Positions 27,308 to 38,105 are shown, counted from the first letter of the stretch. The stretch: 64,000 bases of DNA from Chryseobacterium sp. StRB126 (GCF_000829375.1 NZ_AP014624.1:4526001-4590000); one strand, 5' to 3'. Notes: a model not told the origin generated them from the letters alone. Numbers and translations are program-made.

Positions 27308-28687
27308 TTAACGGATCATATATTTTCCAAATAATTGAATCTTATTGGCACTTCTCCTTACAGGAAATGAGTTATTTTTATAAACATTATTTGAATTGTC
27401 AAAAGAGAAAACAGCTTCATCCACATCAAATTGATTATCAGAAACATTTACATCACTTGCATCATATACATAAAGTTTTGCTCCCTTTACTTTATTACTG
27501 AAAAAACTTATATTCCTAACTTTTTGTTTTTGCCCTCTGCCTTGTGCTATAGAAAGAGATAAAGTTCCGGTTTCATCATAAAATGTATTATTTGATATTG
27601 CAACATTATTACTTGTGACCTGAAGCAGTTCATTAGGTATAAAAAAATCTTTTTCCAATGTAATCGTATTGCCTTTGATTATTGTCCCTTCATTTGTATT
27701 ATACCCTAAGATCAGCAAAGGAGCAGATGTATATAAAATAGGTTTATTATTCTTACTAAGCCCTTTGTTACTGATAATATTAGACTCCACAATCTGTTTA
27801 TATCCATTATTATCCCACAAAACTACTCCCGAAGAGTTACCTATTAAATGATTATTAATGATTGTTGAGGTTCCTTCAGTATGCTCAACATGAATACCTC
27901 TGTCATATCCGGTAACTTCATTACCTGAAATTACTCCATCTCCAATTCCTTCTCCCTCAATACAGATACCTACTGTTCCCAACCTTTTAGTAATGTTCAG
28001 ATTATTGATAACCTTGTTGTTTTTTACTTCATAACTTTTACTGTTTGCTATATAAATACCATTACCATGGTTATCAATATAATCTAATGGATTTCCTGTA
28101 ACATTTTCAAATCTGTTATCTGAAATCAGATTTACATCATTAAAGCCTGCACCAATTGCTGCAGTTCCATAAAGATTACGAACTACCATGTTAGTAGCTT
28201 TAAACCTTTTAAGAGTTTCTCCTACAAACGCCCAAATATCAGGATTTCCTTTTGTTTTTACAGTATAATTGGCTGAACAATCTATTGTACCCCCTTCTAT
28301 TTCAACTTCAAAATTATTAATAGTCTTATCATTAGGATCCTGAGTACTCCTGAATCTGAATCCCTTGAAATTATTTCTATAATAAAGAACAGCTTCCTTA
28401 TTTAATTTTATTTTAAAATTATTTTTAACCAAAAAGATATAACTATTATTATTTATTCCCTTTCTAATTCTGTTTTTATTATCTAAATAATAATTTCCTT
28501 TCGGAATGTAAAGAGTACCTCCATTAGTACTTATATATTCTATAGCTTTGTCAAAATTTCCTGTAACATCAGCTTTATCATTTCCATAGACTTTAAATGT
28601 ATTGATATTAATCTCTTTTGACTGGCCATAAGAGAATAATATAAACTGAAAAAACAATATTACTAAGCTTTTTTTTAAATAATTCAT
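27308..28687 (-). CDS. Exported right-handed beta-helix protein (pectate-lyase superfamily fold)
   Basis: This 459-residue protein has a signal peptide (about residues 1-22, ending FILFSYGQS) and then the start common to pectate-lyase-like beta-helices, NTFKVYGNDKADVTGNFDKAI. Parallel beta-helix repeats follow, rich in Asn ladders (NRFENVTGN, NKVINNLN, NHLIGNSSG, NTITLEKDF). Relatives are polysaccharide lyases, epimerases or hydrolases. Inside a capsule-type locus it may trim or modify the polymer in the periplasm or outside the cell. No catalytic residue set could be assigned. Confidence 0.8.
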   Translation of the reverse strand: MNYLKKSLVILFFQFILFSYGQSKEININTFKVYGNDKADVTGNFDKAIEYISTNGGTLYIPKGNYYLDNKNRIRKGINNNSYIFLVKNNFKIKLNKEAVLYYRNNFKGFRFRSTQDPNDKTINNFEVEIEGGTIDCSANYTVKTKGNPDIWAFVGETLKRFKATNMVVRNLYGTAAIGAGFNDVNLISDNRFENVTGNPLDYIDNHGNGIYIANSKSYEVKNNKVINNLNITKRLGTVGICIEGEGIGDGVISGNEVTGYDRGIHVEHTEGTSTIINNHLIGNSSGVVLWDNNGYKQIVESNIISNKGLSKNNKPILYTSAPLLILGYNTNEGTIIKGNTITLEKDFFIPNELLQVTSNNVAISNNTFYDETGTLSLSIAQGRGQKQKVRNISFFSNKVKGAKLYVYDASDVNVSDNQFDVDEAVFSFDNSNNVYKNNSFPVRRSANKIQLFGKYMIR

Positions 28688-28690
28688 TTC

Positions 28691-29785
28691 CTAAAAATTA
28701 TTAAATAAATAAGACCTGTAAGGCAGATAACCTTCACCATCGTCAAATGTCAACAATTCTCTTGCGTATACAGCAAAACAATACAACAGCAATAAAAAAA
28801 CTATGCCAATTCCCAGCTTTTTTTTCTGTGGAATATAACAAAGAGATGATAATATGATAATATATCCAATTAAAAAATAACCTTTCAGTCTAGCAATAAA
28901 AACAAAATCATAAAAAGCAAATGTGATAAGTACAAATACTAAATATATATTAAAAAGAGCATTAAAGTTATCAATTTTCTTTTCAATATTTTTTCTAAAA
29001 TGCAGGATAATAAAAAGTATAGGAACCATTTCGATGAAGTTCAAAATGTTTACTCCTGTGGTTTCACCTTCTAAATATCCGGTCAATTTATCCGCCCCAA
29101 ACGGCAGAAAACCGGAAATGAATGTTCCTAAAATAATTCCTATTTTAAGTACTCCAATAAGGATTGACCCAAGAAGTAACATAATCACTCCCTTATTTGT
29201 TATCTTTAAGGTAACAATAGGATATACGATCACAAAGACAATAGCACTTGTATGAAAAAAGGAAGCCAATACAACTAGAAGTAAAAACGGTATTAATTTT
29301 CTGTCAATAACAGCCTTAAGAGCAATCCAGCATATAACCATAGCTATAATTTGCCGTTGCGCAGTAAAAAAGTAATATAGGTATCCTTTCGCTAAAAAAA
29401 TAGTGAGAATAAGATAGGGAAACTTTGAATATTGTCTGAAGACAAAAAACAATCCAAAACTACAGAACAGTCCAAGGAAAATAAAAAAAGTATTAAAACC
29501 TGCATGTAGAAATCGGAAAAAGGACATGACAAAAATATATCCTTTTTCTGTTGTTTGTAGAAGAAAATATCCAGGAGATACCAGATCGGAAAAATCTGAA
29601 TTGGTATTATTATACATTAACTCATACACATCATAATCATATCCACCTAAATTCAATCTTGACCCCGCATATATCCCTACAGCTAATATAAAAAGCAAAA
29701 AGGGTATGGCATTTGTTCTTTCTTTAAGGTAAGTATAAAGTGAAAGCAAAGTTGACAAAAAATAAAGTATAATATATGGAATCAT
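28691..29785 (-). CDS. EpsG-family protein, probable polysaccharide polymerase
   Basis: This 364-residue membrane protein has about ten hydrophobic helices. GIYAGSRLNLGGYDYDVYELMYNN and the FFTAQRQIIAMVICWIALKAV region match the EpsG family, which plays the Wzy role in several Gram-positive and Bacteroidota loci. It lies 12 bp downstream of the Wzx flippase gene, the usual position for a polymerase. Compared with the second EpsG-like gene of the locus, this one keeps the R-x-N-x-GGxDY segment better, so I favour it as the polymerase. Confidence 0.8.
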   Translation of the reverse strand: MIPYIILYFLSTLLSLYTYLKERTNAIPFLLFILAVGIYAGSRLNLGGYDYDVYELMYNNTNSDFSDLVSPGYFLLQTTEKGYIFVMSFFRFLHAGFNTFFIFLGLFCSFGLFFVFRQYSKFPYLILTIFLAKGYLYYFFTAQRQIIAMVICWIALKAVIDRKLIPFLLLVVLASFFHTSAIVFVIVYPIVTLKITNKGVIMLLLGSILIGVLKIGIILGTFISGFLPFGADKLTGYLEGETTGVNILNFIEMVPILFIILHFRKNIEKKIDNFNALFNIYLVFVLITFAFYDFVFIARLKGYFLIGYIIILSSLCYIPQKKKLGIGIVFLLLLYCFAVYARELLTFDDGEGYLPYRSYLFNNF

Positions 29786-29797
29786 TTTCGCTTAAAA

Positions 29798-31264
29798 CTA
29801 TTTGATTATCTGTTTAAATCTCTTAATTATCATTGAAAGTGCTTCCGAGACATATTTTTCCTTCGTTAAGAGAAGACTAACAAAGATAGATAAAAAAAAG
29901 ATAATTGATTCTCCGGTAAAAGTAAAGAAGTTAAACTCCCAGTTAATATATTTTCTAAAGAGAACTATACATAGAAATCCTAACGTTGAGCTTATTAAAA
30001 TTTTCAAGATATTAATATTAAATAAAAGTTTTTTAGGAAGTTCTCTCCAAATAAAAGCCAACATAAATAATATTGCCAATATTTCTGCACATATTTGAGT
30101 TACCGCAGCTCCATCCTGTTGCCACTTTTTTATTGCATATAAGTTAACTAAAGCGCTGAAAACTGCTGAAAGAATTACTGCGTAAGTATAGATTTTTTCT
30201 CTTTTTTGGATAAACAAAACGAGATATCCCAAAAAATATACAACACCAGCAATAAGACAAACAGGCGCCAACAATTTCATAGTATGTATAGCGGGTAAAA
30301 AATCTTTACCTGCCATAGTTAAAATTATTTTTTCTGAAAAAATATAAAAATAAGCAGAAATTGGTATAAAGAATATCAGTATTAGATTAAATGATCTTGT
30401 GAGTGTATCTGTATACATCTTTCTATCAGATTCCCAATAAGCCGATAGTCGTGGAATTAAAACAAGACCTATTACAGATATAAATGTGATAGCAAGTCTT
30501 ATGAGTTTATTAGAAGCGGCATAATACCCCAGATACTTATCACCGGCTAATTTACTAATTAAAAAACTATCCAGTTGTAAATAAATATTTACAGAAACTG
30601 CTGCTATAAAAATAGTCATAACAGGTTTGATATGTCTTTTAAAGTCAAGGTCTTTATATCGGATTTCATTGAATTGAATATGCCTGAATAAAAAGTAAAA
30701 ATTAAATATATTTGATCCGCAAATGTATAGGATAGTAATCAAAACGTATATAAGATAATCATCTTGGGTATTTACCATAAAATAGAGCATTCCCAATGCG
30801 ATCAGCCTAACAAAAACAAATCTTATGGTAATATACATCTGATCTTCCATTCCTATAAAAAACCATTCCGCACCAGCATTATTTAAAAATATAACAATAC
30901 TAAATAATAGAATTAAATTTTTATAATTTTCAAAAAAATGAAAACCAAATAAAAATGTAAATAATACGATGTAAGCAGCAAGTGTAGTAAAAAACACAAT
31001 GGAAAGAAGCTCTACCAGTGTTTTTGAAAGTTCTTTTTTATTATTTTTTTGTTTGGCAACTTCTCTTACTCCATACATTGGAATTCCCAAAAGAGAGAAC
31101 ATAATAAAGTAATTGATAATGGTATTTGCATATTCTACTTTCCCTATAATCTCTGCGCCCAATACTTTATTGGCATGAGACATAATAAGCAGCCCAACGA
31201 TAGCTGAGGTTAAAATTCTAAGAGCACTTAGAATATAATTTACACTTAAACTTCTTTCTTTCAT
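29798..31264 (-). CDS. Oligosaccharide flippase (Wzx-like)
   Basis: This is a 488-residue MOP-superfamily exporter with about 12-14 predicted helices. It flips the undecaprenyl-linked repeat unit across the inner membrane. VNYILSALRILTSAIVGLLIM and GAEIIGKVEYANTIINYFIM are the typical first helices, GIPMYGVREVAKQKNNKKEL the cytoplasmic loop, and YYAASNKLIRLAITFISVIG the seventh-helix region. ATG at 31264 was preferred over a TTG two codons upstream. It lies between the UDP-sugar dehydrogenase and the EpsG-like polymerase. Confidence 0.92.
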   Translation of the reverse strand: MKERSLSVNYILSALRILTSAIVGLLIMSHANKVLGAEIIGKVEYANTIINYFIMFSLLGIPMYGVREVAKQKNNKKELSKTLVELLSIVFFTTLAAYIVLFTFLFGFHFFENYKNLILLFSIVIFLNNAGAEWFFIGMEDQMYITIRFVFVRLIALGMLYFMVNTQDDYLIYVLITILYICGSNIFNFYFLFRHIQFNEIRYKDLDFKRHIKPVMTIFIAAVSVNIYLQLDSFLISKLAGDKYLGYYAASNKLIRLAITFISVIGLVLIPRLSAYWESDRKMYTDTLTRSFNLILIFFIPISAYFYIFSEKIILTMAGKDFLPAIHTMKLLAPVCLIAGVVYFLGYLVLFIQKREKIYTYAVILSAVFSALVNLYAIKKWQQDGAAVTQICAEILAILFMLAFIWRELPKKLLFNINILKILISSTLGFLCIVLFRKYINWEFNFFTFTGESIIFFLSIFVSLLLTKEKYVSEALSMIIKRFKQIIK

Positions 31265-31303
31265 CAACAATTATAATCTAATGTCCTTTGCAGAATTCAA
31301 GAA

Positions 31304-32599
31304 TTACAGTCTGGCATCTACCAGGTTTCTGTCTAGACACGCCTTAGTATCAAATACAACAGTATTTTCTTTTTTGAATTTCTGAATATCCATTTCAAGG
31401 AATTCATTATGGGAAACAGCGATGATAATAGAGTCATACTTTTTAGTCTCATCAAGATGTTCAAGCATTTCAACACCATATTCATGTTTTACTTCTTCAC
31501 GGCTCGCCCATGGATCAAAGATATCTACATCAATACCATAATCAATCAATTCAGAATAGATATCCAATACTTTTGTATTTCTAACATCAGGACAGTTTTC
31601 CTTGAAAGTTACACCTAAAATCAAAGCTTTGGAATTTTTGATAACACCTCCTTTTGAAATAAGAAGTTTTACAACTTTGGATGCAATGAATTTTGCAATG
31701 GAATCATTTACCCGGCGGCCAGATAAAATAACATCCGGGTGATAGCCTAATTGTTCGGCCTTGTGCGCTAAATAATAAGGATCAACGGATATACAATGTC
31801 CACCAACTAATCCAGGTTTGTATTTTAGAAAGTTATATTTTGTGCCGGCTGCCTCCAGAACATCATGTGTGTCAATTCCAACTCTATCAAAAATAAGGGC
31901 CAGCTCATTCACAAAAGAGATATTCACGTCTCTTTGTGCATTTTCTATTGCTTTAGAAGCTTCAGCAACCTTAATACTCGGAGCTTTGTGGGTTCCTGCT
32001 GTAATAATTTTTTTATAGAGCGAATCCACTTCCTCCGCTACTTGTTCCGTAGATCCGGAAGTTACTTTTTTAACACTGGTTAAAGTATTTACTTTATCTC
32101 CCGGATTAATTCTTTCAGGTGAATATCCTACAAAAAAGTCTTTATTAAATCTAAGTCCTGAAGATTTTTCGAGTACCGGAACACATTCTTCTTCTGTACA
32201 ACCAGGAAAAACAGTTGATTCATAAATAATAATATCACCTTTCTTAATAATATCCCCCAACATCTTGGATGCAGAAATTAAAGGTCCAAGATCAGGAGCG
32301 TTGTATTTATCTATAGGAGTAGGTACAGTGACAATAAAAATATTACAAACTAAAATTTCGTTGATATCTGCTGTTGCTCTATATCCTATTTCTCCTCTTG
32401 ATTCGGCATATTTTTTTAATCCTACAGCAAGTTTATCAGCTTCTGCTTCAAGCGTAATATCTACCCCTTCATTCAGTTGAATAATCCTCTCAGCATTAAT
32501 ATCAAAACCAAGTACAGGATAGTAGTTAGCAAATTCTAACGCTAAGGGAAGACCTACATATCCTTGTCCAATAATTGCAATTTTATAATTTCTCATCAT
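31304..32599 (-). CDS. Nucleotide sugar dehydrogenase (UDP-HexNAc 6-dehydrogenase, TviB/WbpO-like)
   Basis: This enzyme oxidises C6 of a UDP-hexose or UDP-N-acetylhexosamine to the uronic acid with two NAD+. The 431-residue protein has the NAD fold at the N-terminus (IAIIGQGYVGLPLALEF), YESTVFPGCTEE, and the active-site thiol Cys269 in GLVGGHCISVDPYYL, followed by the C-terminal UDP-binding domain (ILGVTFKENCPDVRNTKV). This sequence style is closer to TviB/WbpO/VipA than to UDP-glucose dehydrogenase, so a HexNAc uronic acid such as GalNAcA is likely but unproven. It suggests an acidic polysaccharide. Confidence 0.92.
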   Translation of the reverse strand: MMRNYKIAIIGQGYVGLPLALEFANYYPVLGFDINAERIIQLNEGVDITLEAEADKLAVGLKKYAESRGEIGYRATADINEILVCNIFIVTVPTPIDKYNAPDLGPLISASKMLGDIIKKGDIIIYESTVFPGCTEEECVPVLEKSSGLRFNKDFFVGYSPERINPGDKVNTLTSVKKVTSGSTEQVAEEVDSLYKKIITAGTHKAPSIKVAEASKAIENAQRDVNISFVNELALIFDRVGIDTHDVLEAAGTKYNFLKYKPGLVGGHCISVDPYYLAHKAEQLGYHPDVILSGRRVNDSIAKFIASKVVKLLISKGGVIKNSKALILGVTFKENCPDVRNTKVLDIYSELIDYGIDVDIFDPWASREEVKHEYGVEMLEHLDETKKYDSIIIAVSHNEFLEMDIQKFKKENTVVFDTKACLDRNLVDARL

Positions 32600-32608
32600 T
32601 TCATGTCA

Positions 32609-35008
32609 TTATTTACCGAATAAACCTTTAATCTTTTGCCATAAGTTTTTGTCCTCTACATTATTATATCCGTATCCATATTTATTACTGTATCCCAGAT
32701 TTTCTCTGCTTACATCATTCAGGACAAATCCAACATTTCTGATTTTCTTCTGATCAATATTATTGTTTGCAAATTCAATCAATGATTTCTCTGTATACTG
32801 AGATCTTGATACATACAGGGTAACATCTGAAAGTTCAGCAATCAGGAATGTATCAGTAACAAGCAACAATGGCGCTGTATCTAAGATAATGTAGTCATAT
32901 TTATCCTTAAGATTATCAAGAAGCAGTTCATATCTACCATTAGACAACAATTCTGTTGGATTAGGAGGAATCATCCCCGAATAAATTACATCAAGGTGAG
33001 GGTTAAATGTAGATACATGAACAATATCTTCAATTTTTGTCTGATCAGAATACAGATATTCAGTAAGTCCAATAAGTCCCTTTCTCGCCGGATTATAACG
33101 TTGTAATTGAGGGTTCCTGATATCGGAACCAATGATAATGGCTTTTTTCTTTGGGTTTGCTAAAGTAAGAGCTAAATTAACCGAAGTAAAGGTCTTACCT
33201 TCTCCTTTTACAGTAGAAGTCACAAAAACAATTTTACCTTTATCTTTATTTTTAGGCAGCATAAAATTCATATTTGTGATCAGAATTCTAAATGCTTCTG
33301 CCATTGGAGTAATATCATTAACTCTAACAATTTCAGATTCTCCTTTTTCAATACTTGGTAATTCTGCAATAACTGGCGCATGAACTAATTTTTCAAGATC
33401 ATGTTTGGTTTCCAGTTTATTATTCAGTATTTCTTTCAGGTAAATGATACCAAGAGGAATCAGCAGTCCAATACAAAGTGCAATTAAAAGAATAATGCTT
33501 TTTTGTGGAGCTACAGGTCCCATAGATGCAAATGCCATATCTATAACTCTGGCTTTAGGGGCAAAGATAGATTGTGCAATTGCAGTTTCCTCTCTTTTCT
33601 GAAGTAATAATAGATATAAATTTTCTTTAATCTGCTGCTGTCTTTCAATCCCTCTGAAAATCTTTTCAATGGTTGGAAGTTTTGAGATCTTGTTGGTTAC
33701 TTTATTTTGTTCACCCAGATATTCATTTCTGGCAAGCTCAAGACCTTTTCTGTTTCTCTGCAAACTCTGCATAATAGAGGTACGCATAGAATTGATCTGC
33801 TTGGTAACATCTACCACAAGTGGATTTTCAGGAGTTGCAGATTCTAAAAGTCTGTTTCGCTGTAATATTAGCTGATTGTATGAACCTACCCCTGCGGTAG
33901 CATCTGGATTATTTAAGCCTACATTAGTAGGAAGAACCTGATATTGTCCCTGATTTGAAACAAAATTAATTAATGTATTTGTAAGTTCCAGCTGAGCATC
34001 AATATCCAATTGTTTCGCTCTGGCTTCTGCTGAACTTTGTAAATCTATTTTAGCTTCAGTTTCAAGATCTGTAAGATTATTCTTTGATTTAAAACTTTCT
34101 TTTTGATTTTCAACCTGTCCAAGTTCTACTGAAAGCTTTTTAATTCTCTCTTCTATAAAATCTAATGTTTTCTTAGATTCTACATTTTTATCTGAAATTG
34201 CGTCATTATTATACGCAATAATCAGTGCATTAATAATGTCTTTTGCTTTTGAAGTCTGAGGGTATTTCATGCTCAATTTCAGAACGGTAGTTTCTTTATT
34301 GACCAATGCTACGTTAAGCATTCCCTGTAAGCTGTTTACTTTACCTTCTTTTGAAGAGATCACCAGTTCTAAATTATCATAATCTAATTTGTCACCCGGT
34401 TTTTTTTCAAACTTTTTATTTTTTACAATAATGATGTTGGCAAAAGGAAGGGATATTGTTTTTCCAAATCCTGATATAATTTCTTTTTGGGAACCCGCAA
34501 GTTTAATAACCAATTGTTCTCCTTTAATCTGAAGATTAATTACATTATTAGGCAGAATATTAGGTTTCTCCGAAATTAGCTTTACCTCAATGGGAGAAGT
34601 TTCTTTATATAATTCAATTGTTCTGAGTTTATTTTTGGTAAGAATATTGGTTTGAAGACTTTGATTTTCAACCACATCATATATTAATCTCTTCGATTTG
34701 AAAATCTCAATTTCATTTGAAATACTATTCGTTTTTAATCCGCCAAATCCGGATAAATCAGGTAAAACTCCCAATTCATTAGAAACGGGAGACGATTGAT
34801 TTTTAGAATCTTTTATGAGTACAGTAGACTGTACTTCATAAATAGGCGTCATAAACTTCAATGCAACATAGCCTAAAATAACAGCTATAATAGCACTTAT
34901 AATAAACCATGGCCATCTTCGCACGTATGGTTTTATTATTTCATTAATATCTATACCTGGGGATTCATTTTTAATCTCGGAAAATTGTGAGGAATTTTGG
35001 ATGTCCAT
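32609..35008 (-). CDS. wzc: Polysaccharide co-polymerase with BY-kinase domain (Wzc)
   Basis: This inner-membrane protein controls chain length and export. The 799-residue polypeptide has a first membrane helix near 35-53, a long periplasmic coiled-coil region with the GNVR-type segment, a second helix near 505-525, and a cytoplasmic tyrosine kinase. The kinase shows Walker A ([14 protein letters not shown]), Walker A' ([13 protein letters not shown]) and Walker B ([16 protein letters not shown]). The C-terminus carries a short Tyr cluster ([11 protein letters not shown]), the expected autophosphorylation tail. It lies 9 bp after the Wza gene. No Wzb-type phosphatase gene is next to it. Confidence 0.94.
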   Translation of the reverse strand: MDIQNSSQFSEIKNESPGIDINEIIKPYVRRWPWFIISAIIAVILGYVALKFMTPIYEVQSTVLIKDSKNQSSPVSNELGVLPDLSGFGGLKTNSISNEIEIFKSKRLIYDVVENQSLQTNILTKNKLRTIELYKETSPIEVKLISEKPNILPNNVINLQIKGEQLVIKLAGSQKEIISGFGKTISLPFANIIIVKNKKFEKKPGDKLDYDNLELVISSKEGKVNSLQGMLNVALVNKETTVLKLSMKYPQTSKAKDIINALIIAYNNDAISDKNVESKKTLDFIEERIKKLSVELGQVENQKESFKSKNNLTDLETEAKIDLQSSAEARAKQLDIDAQLELTNTLINFVSNQGQYQVLPTNVGLNNPDATAGVGSYNQLILQRNRLLESATPENPLVVDVTKQINSMRTSIMQSLQRNRKGLELARNEYLGEQNKVTNKISKLPTIEKIFRGIERQQQIKENLYLLLLQKREETAIAQSIFAPKARVIDMAFASMGPVAPQKSIILLIALCIGLLIPLGIIYLKEILNNKLETKHDLEKLVHAPVIAELPSIEKGESEIVRVNDITPMAEAFRILITNMNFMLPKNKDKGKIVFVTSTVKGEGKTFTSVNLALTLANPKKKAIIIGSDIRNPQLQRYNPARKGLIGLTEYLYSDQTKIEDIVHVSTFNPHLDVIYSGMIPPNPTELLSNGRYELLLDNLKDKYDYIILDTAPLLLVTDTFLIAELSDVTLYVSRSQYTEKSLIEFANNNIDQKKIRNVGFVLNDVSRENLGYSNKYGYGYNNVEDKNLWQKIKGLFGK

Positions 35009-35017
35009 TAATTTTTT

Positions 35018-35836
35018 TTATTTCTTAATCAAACTAACAATAATTGCGATTGCTCCTACAGCTACAGAAGCTGCAGTAAGGTATATTCCCGTATTAGGGT
35101 TTTGCTTTGAAGCAATATATTTTGTATTGGTAGAAGATACGATAATTGCATCTCCCTGCTTCAAATTATAAAAAGGAGAATTGATAAGATTGGCATCCTT
35201 CAGATTAACTTTACCATGAACTACCTGACCGTTTTCAGTTCTAATAACCAACACTTCATCTCTCTTCCCATACATGGTAAGATCTCCCGCTAACCCAAGA
35301 GCATTAAGGATTGTAGCATGTCCATTCGTTATTGTATAATCTCCTTGTTTATTTACTTCGCCTAAAACGGTAATCTTGAAATTAGAAAGCCTTACATTCA
35401 CCGTAGGATTAAGAACAAACTTTGTCATTTTGCTTCTTAATTCTTCTTTAAATTCCACTAATGTTTTATTAGTCGTATTTAGCTTACCAATAACAGGAAA
35501 ATCAATATTTCCATCGGAATCTACAATATAAGTTGGGCCTGAAATTGTTGTTGCTCCCTGCGAAGGAGTATTCCCACCTGAAGCAGCATTGTTCTGTACG
35601 ACTTCCGATGAAGAATAATTCTGATTGAATGGTCTTACAACATCCATATCTTTTGCCGTAATAAGGATCACCAACTGATCTCCTATCTGTATTGTAGAAT
35701 TTGAATTTTTTGCAGATGATTCTATAGCAACATTTTCTATATTCTGCATATAATTTAACTCATTATCAGCATTAGATTTAGATTTACAGGAAACTAATAA
35801 GAATGCTAATAATATGGCTAGTGCTTTACCTTTCAT
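35018..35836 (-). CDS. wza: Outer-membrane polysaccharide export lipoprotein (Wza/OPX)
   Basis: This OPX-family protein should form the export channel paired with Wzc. The 272-residue precursor has a lipoprotein signal with Cys17 (LLVSCKSK), the polysaccharide export domain (IQIGDQLVILITAKDMDVVRPF and YIVDSDGNIDFPVIGKLN), a SLBB domain (VTVLGEVNKQGDYTI-like), and a C-terminal hydrophobic stretch (TAASVAVGAIAIIVSLI) that probably spans the membrane. It has its own likely promoter in the end of the upstream dehydratase gene and starts the export part of the operon. Confidence 0.92.
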   Translation of the reverse strand: MKGKALAILLAFLLVSCKSKSNADNELNYMQNIENVAIESSAKNSNSTIQIGDQLVILITAKDMDVVRPFNQNYSSSEVVQNNAASGGNTPSQGATTISGPTYIVDSDGNIDFPVIGKLNTTNKTLVEFKEELRSKMTKFVLNPTVNVRLSNFKITVLGEVNKQGDYTITNGHATILNALGLAGDLTMYGKRDEVLVIRTENGQVVHGKVNLKDANLINSPFYNLKQGDAIIVSSTNTKYIASKQNPNTGIYLTAASVAVGAIAIIVSLIKK

Positions 35837-35853
35837 TACATTTAAAAATTGTA

Positions 35854-35887
35854 CAAATATACATTTATATTTTTTCTATTTATCCAA
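35854..35887 (-). promoter_or_regulatory. Internal promoter ahead of wza
   Basis: The minus strand shows TTG at 35887-35885, a 23-nt spacer and TATATTTG at 35861-35854, fitting the phylum consensus. The -33 element lies within the last codons of the upstream gene and predicted transcription starts about ten bases before the wza ATG. Confidence 0.5.
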
Positions 35888-37822
35888 AACCTCGTAAATC
35901 GAATTGTTGCTTATAAATTCGGGAACTATAAGTTTCAAAATTTTAACTACTTCCACTTTTTCTTTTTTTACAGAAGCTTCTGTTATATGATTAACCAGGC
36001 GTTCTATTTCCGAAAACGACATTGCAGGATCTTTAGAAATCATAATTTTCTCATTATGGGTAGGAAGCGTTTTTGCATTATCGCTTAACAGCTCTTCGTA
36101 TAACTTTTCCCCTGGTCTTAGTCCTGTATAAATAATCTTAATATCGATATTAGGTTCAAAACCTGATAGTTTTATCATTCTCCTTGCTAAATCGAGAATC
36201 TTAACTGGTTCTCCCATATCGAAAACGAAAATTTCCCCTCCATGCCCCATCGTTCCGGCCTGAAGAACAAGCTCACAAGCTTCCGGAATGGTCATGAAAT
36301 ATCTTACAATATCTGGATGCGTAATGGTAACAGGCCCTCCTGCTTCGATCTGTTTTTTAAAGTGAGGAATAACGGATCCATTTGATCCCAAAACATTTCC
36401 AAATCTTGTGGTAATGAATTTCGTGGTATTACCTTCAGCGTGCTGTAAAGACTGAACAAATAACTCGGCTGCTCTTTTGGAAGCTCCCATTACATTAGTA
36501 GGATTTACGGCTTTATCTGTCGAAATCATTACAAATCGGTTGACTTTGTAACGACTGGATAAAACAGCAATATTCTTTGATCCTAAAACATTAACACGGA
36601 TTGCCTCATTTGGATTATCTTCTACCAGAGGAACGTGCTTATACGCTGCCGCGTGGTATACCATTGAGAAGTTATAAGCCTGAAATAAAGGCTCTACTCT
36701 ATGAATATTAGATACATCAGCTAATACAAACTTAAATCTGATATGAGGAAATTTTTCCTTCATTTCAAGTTCAATATCATACAAAGGTGTTTCAGCCTGG
36801 TCTAAAACGACAATTAAAGATGGGGTAAACTGCGCAACCTGTCTTATGATTTCACTACCAATAGATCCTGCACCACCTGTAACCAAAACATTTTTACCAT
36901 AGTGTCTGCTTTTAACCTCCTCATTTTCAATCTTAATTGGCTTCCTGTTAAGTAAGTCTTCAATCTGAAGATTTCTAATAGATCCTCCTAAATCACTATC
37001 TCTTAATTTTTGTACTGAAGGGGCTTTAAATACATTAAGATCTTTTTCTAAGAATAGATTAACCCAGGAGTTCATCTCATCCTTAGACATCATTTCTTTT
37101 ACAATAATGATTCCGTCAACAACAAGATCATCTTTTGTACTATTTTCAATTTTTTCTTTTGCGTAGATTGGTTTGCCAAGAAGTGAGGCTCTTTTTGAAT
37201 CTGTTCTTTGCGTTAAAAATCCTACTACCTGATAGGGAAGATTTGGATTATCCAAGATAGCTCTAGCAATGGCAATAGACTGCTCATCAATTCCCAAAAC
37301 TAAAATTCTTTTCTTTAATGCACTTCTTCTATATTCTCTTACAATATGAAAAAACTCTTTTACATAAAGTCTAAAGAGAAATAATCCCATAAAAGAGATC
37401 ACAAAATATAAAACCAGATAAGGAGTGAGAATAAATTTACCTCCTGTAATCCAAAAATAGGCAATATTTATCGTGGCTACGACAAACATGGTACAAAAGC
37501 ACGAAATAAGGAGTTTAAATAAATCTATAAAAGTAGAATGTCTGATAATCCCAGCGTAGGTTTTAAAAATATACATGAAAACCGTATTCACCAGTATAAT
37601 AAAAGCAAAAACAATACTTTTATCTTCATGGTAAATAAATTCTTTTTGTGTAATTTTTTCTATAATGTAAGTGGAAAGAAATAAAGATATAACCAGAATA
37701 ATAATATCTATTACCAATATTATCCATCTAGGAAGATATCTTACGTCCGAGAGATTGACAACATTATCTCCTCCAAATATTTTTTTTCTAAGAGAATTTA
37801 CATTGTCTATTTTTGTGTTCAT
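35876..37822 (-). CDS. Membrane UDP-GlcNAc-type 4,6-dehydratase (PglF/WbpM/CapD-like)
   Basis: This enzyme converts UDP-GlcNAc-like substrates to the 4-keto-6-deoxy sugar, the first step to bacillosamine- or fucosamine-type sugars. The 648-residue protein has four N-terminal membrane helices (about 31-155), a first Rossmann domain (RILVLGIDEQSIAIA), and the catalytic SDR domain from about 310 with TGGAGSIGSE and STDKAVNPTNVMGASK. Met445 replaces the usual SDR Tyr, with Lys449 kept, which is characteristic of this dehydratase group. ATG at 37822 was chosen over a TTG eight codons earlier. It is the first gene of the locus, after 283 bp of AT-rich DNA that contains the 12-bp palindrome AAGAATATTCTT at 38028-38039. 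Confidence 0.93.
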   Translation of the reverse strand: MNTKIDNVNSLRKKIFGGDNVVNLSDVRYLPRWIILVIDIIILVISLFLSTYIIEKITQKEFIYHEDKSIVFAFIILVNTVFMYIFKTYAGIIRHSTFIDLFKLLISCFCTMFVVATINIAYFWITGGKFILTPYLVLYFVISFMGLFLFRLYVKEFFHIVREYRRSALKKRILVLGIDEQSIAIARAILDNPNLPYQVVGFLTQRTDSKRASLLGKPIYAKEKIENSTKDDLVVDGIIIVKEMMSKDEMNSWVNLFLEKDLNVFKAPSVQKLRDSDLGGSIRNLQIEDLLNRKPIKIENEEVKSRHYGKNVLVTGGAGSIGSEIIRQVAQFTPSLIVVLDQAETPLYDIELEMKEKFPHIRFKFVLADVSNIHRVEPLFQAYNFSMVYHAAAYKHVPLVEDNPNEAIRVNVLGSKNIAVLSSRYKVNRFVMISTDKAVNPTNVMGASKRAAELFVQSLQHAEGNTTKFITTRFGNVLGSNGSVIPHFKKQIEAGGPVTITHPDIVRYFMTIPEACELVLQAGTMGHGGEIFVFDMGEPVKILDLARRMIKLSGFEPNIDIKIIYTGLRPGEKLYEELLSDNAKTLPTHNEKIMISKDPAMSFSEIERLVNHITEASVKKEKVEVVKILKLIVPEFISNNSIYEVLDK

Positions 37823-38105
37823 ATTTTTAGTTAGTGTAAGATCCAATTATCCACCAATGATAATTTCGATACAATCATGCAAAAATAAAATAAAATTTTA
37901 TTCAGTTACTGAAATCAAAAATAAATTTGATGTTTAACTATTTTCTGAAATCATTAGAAGTCAGTTAATAGAGCAAAGACTTGACAAAAATCATACCATA
38001 AAAATTCAGCAGGGGGTGATATTTACGAAGAATATTCTTTCATAAAAAACTATTTTTTTCTTTTTTTCAGTTTAAAAAAAATTATTTGTGAGATTTAATC
38101 AACAT

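Noticed and set aside
37880..37923. Two CAAAAATA sites (TATTTTTG on the coding strand) as promoters of the polysaccharide locus
   Set aside because: Neither has a TTG at the 17-23 nt distance; in such AT-rich DNA the -7 motif alone is weak evidence.
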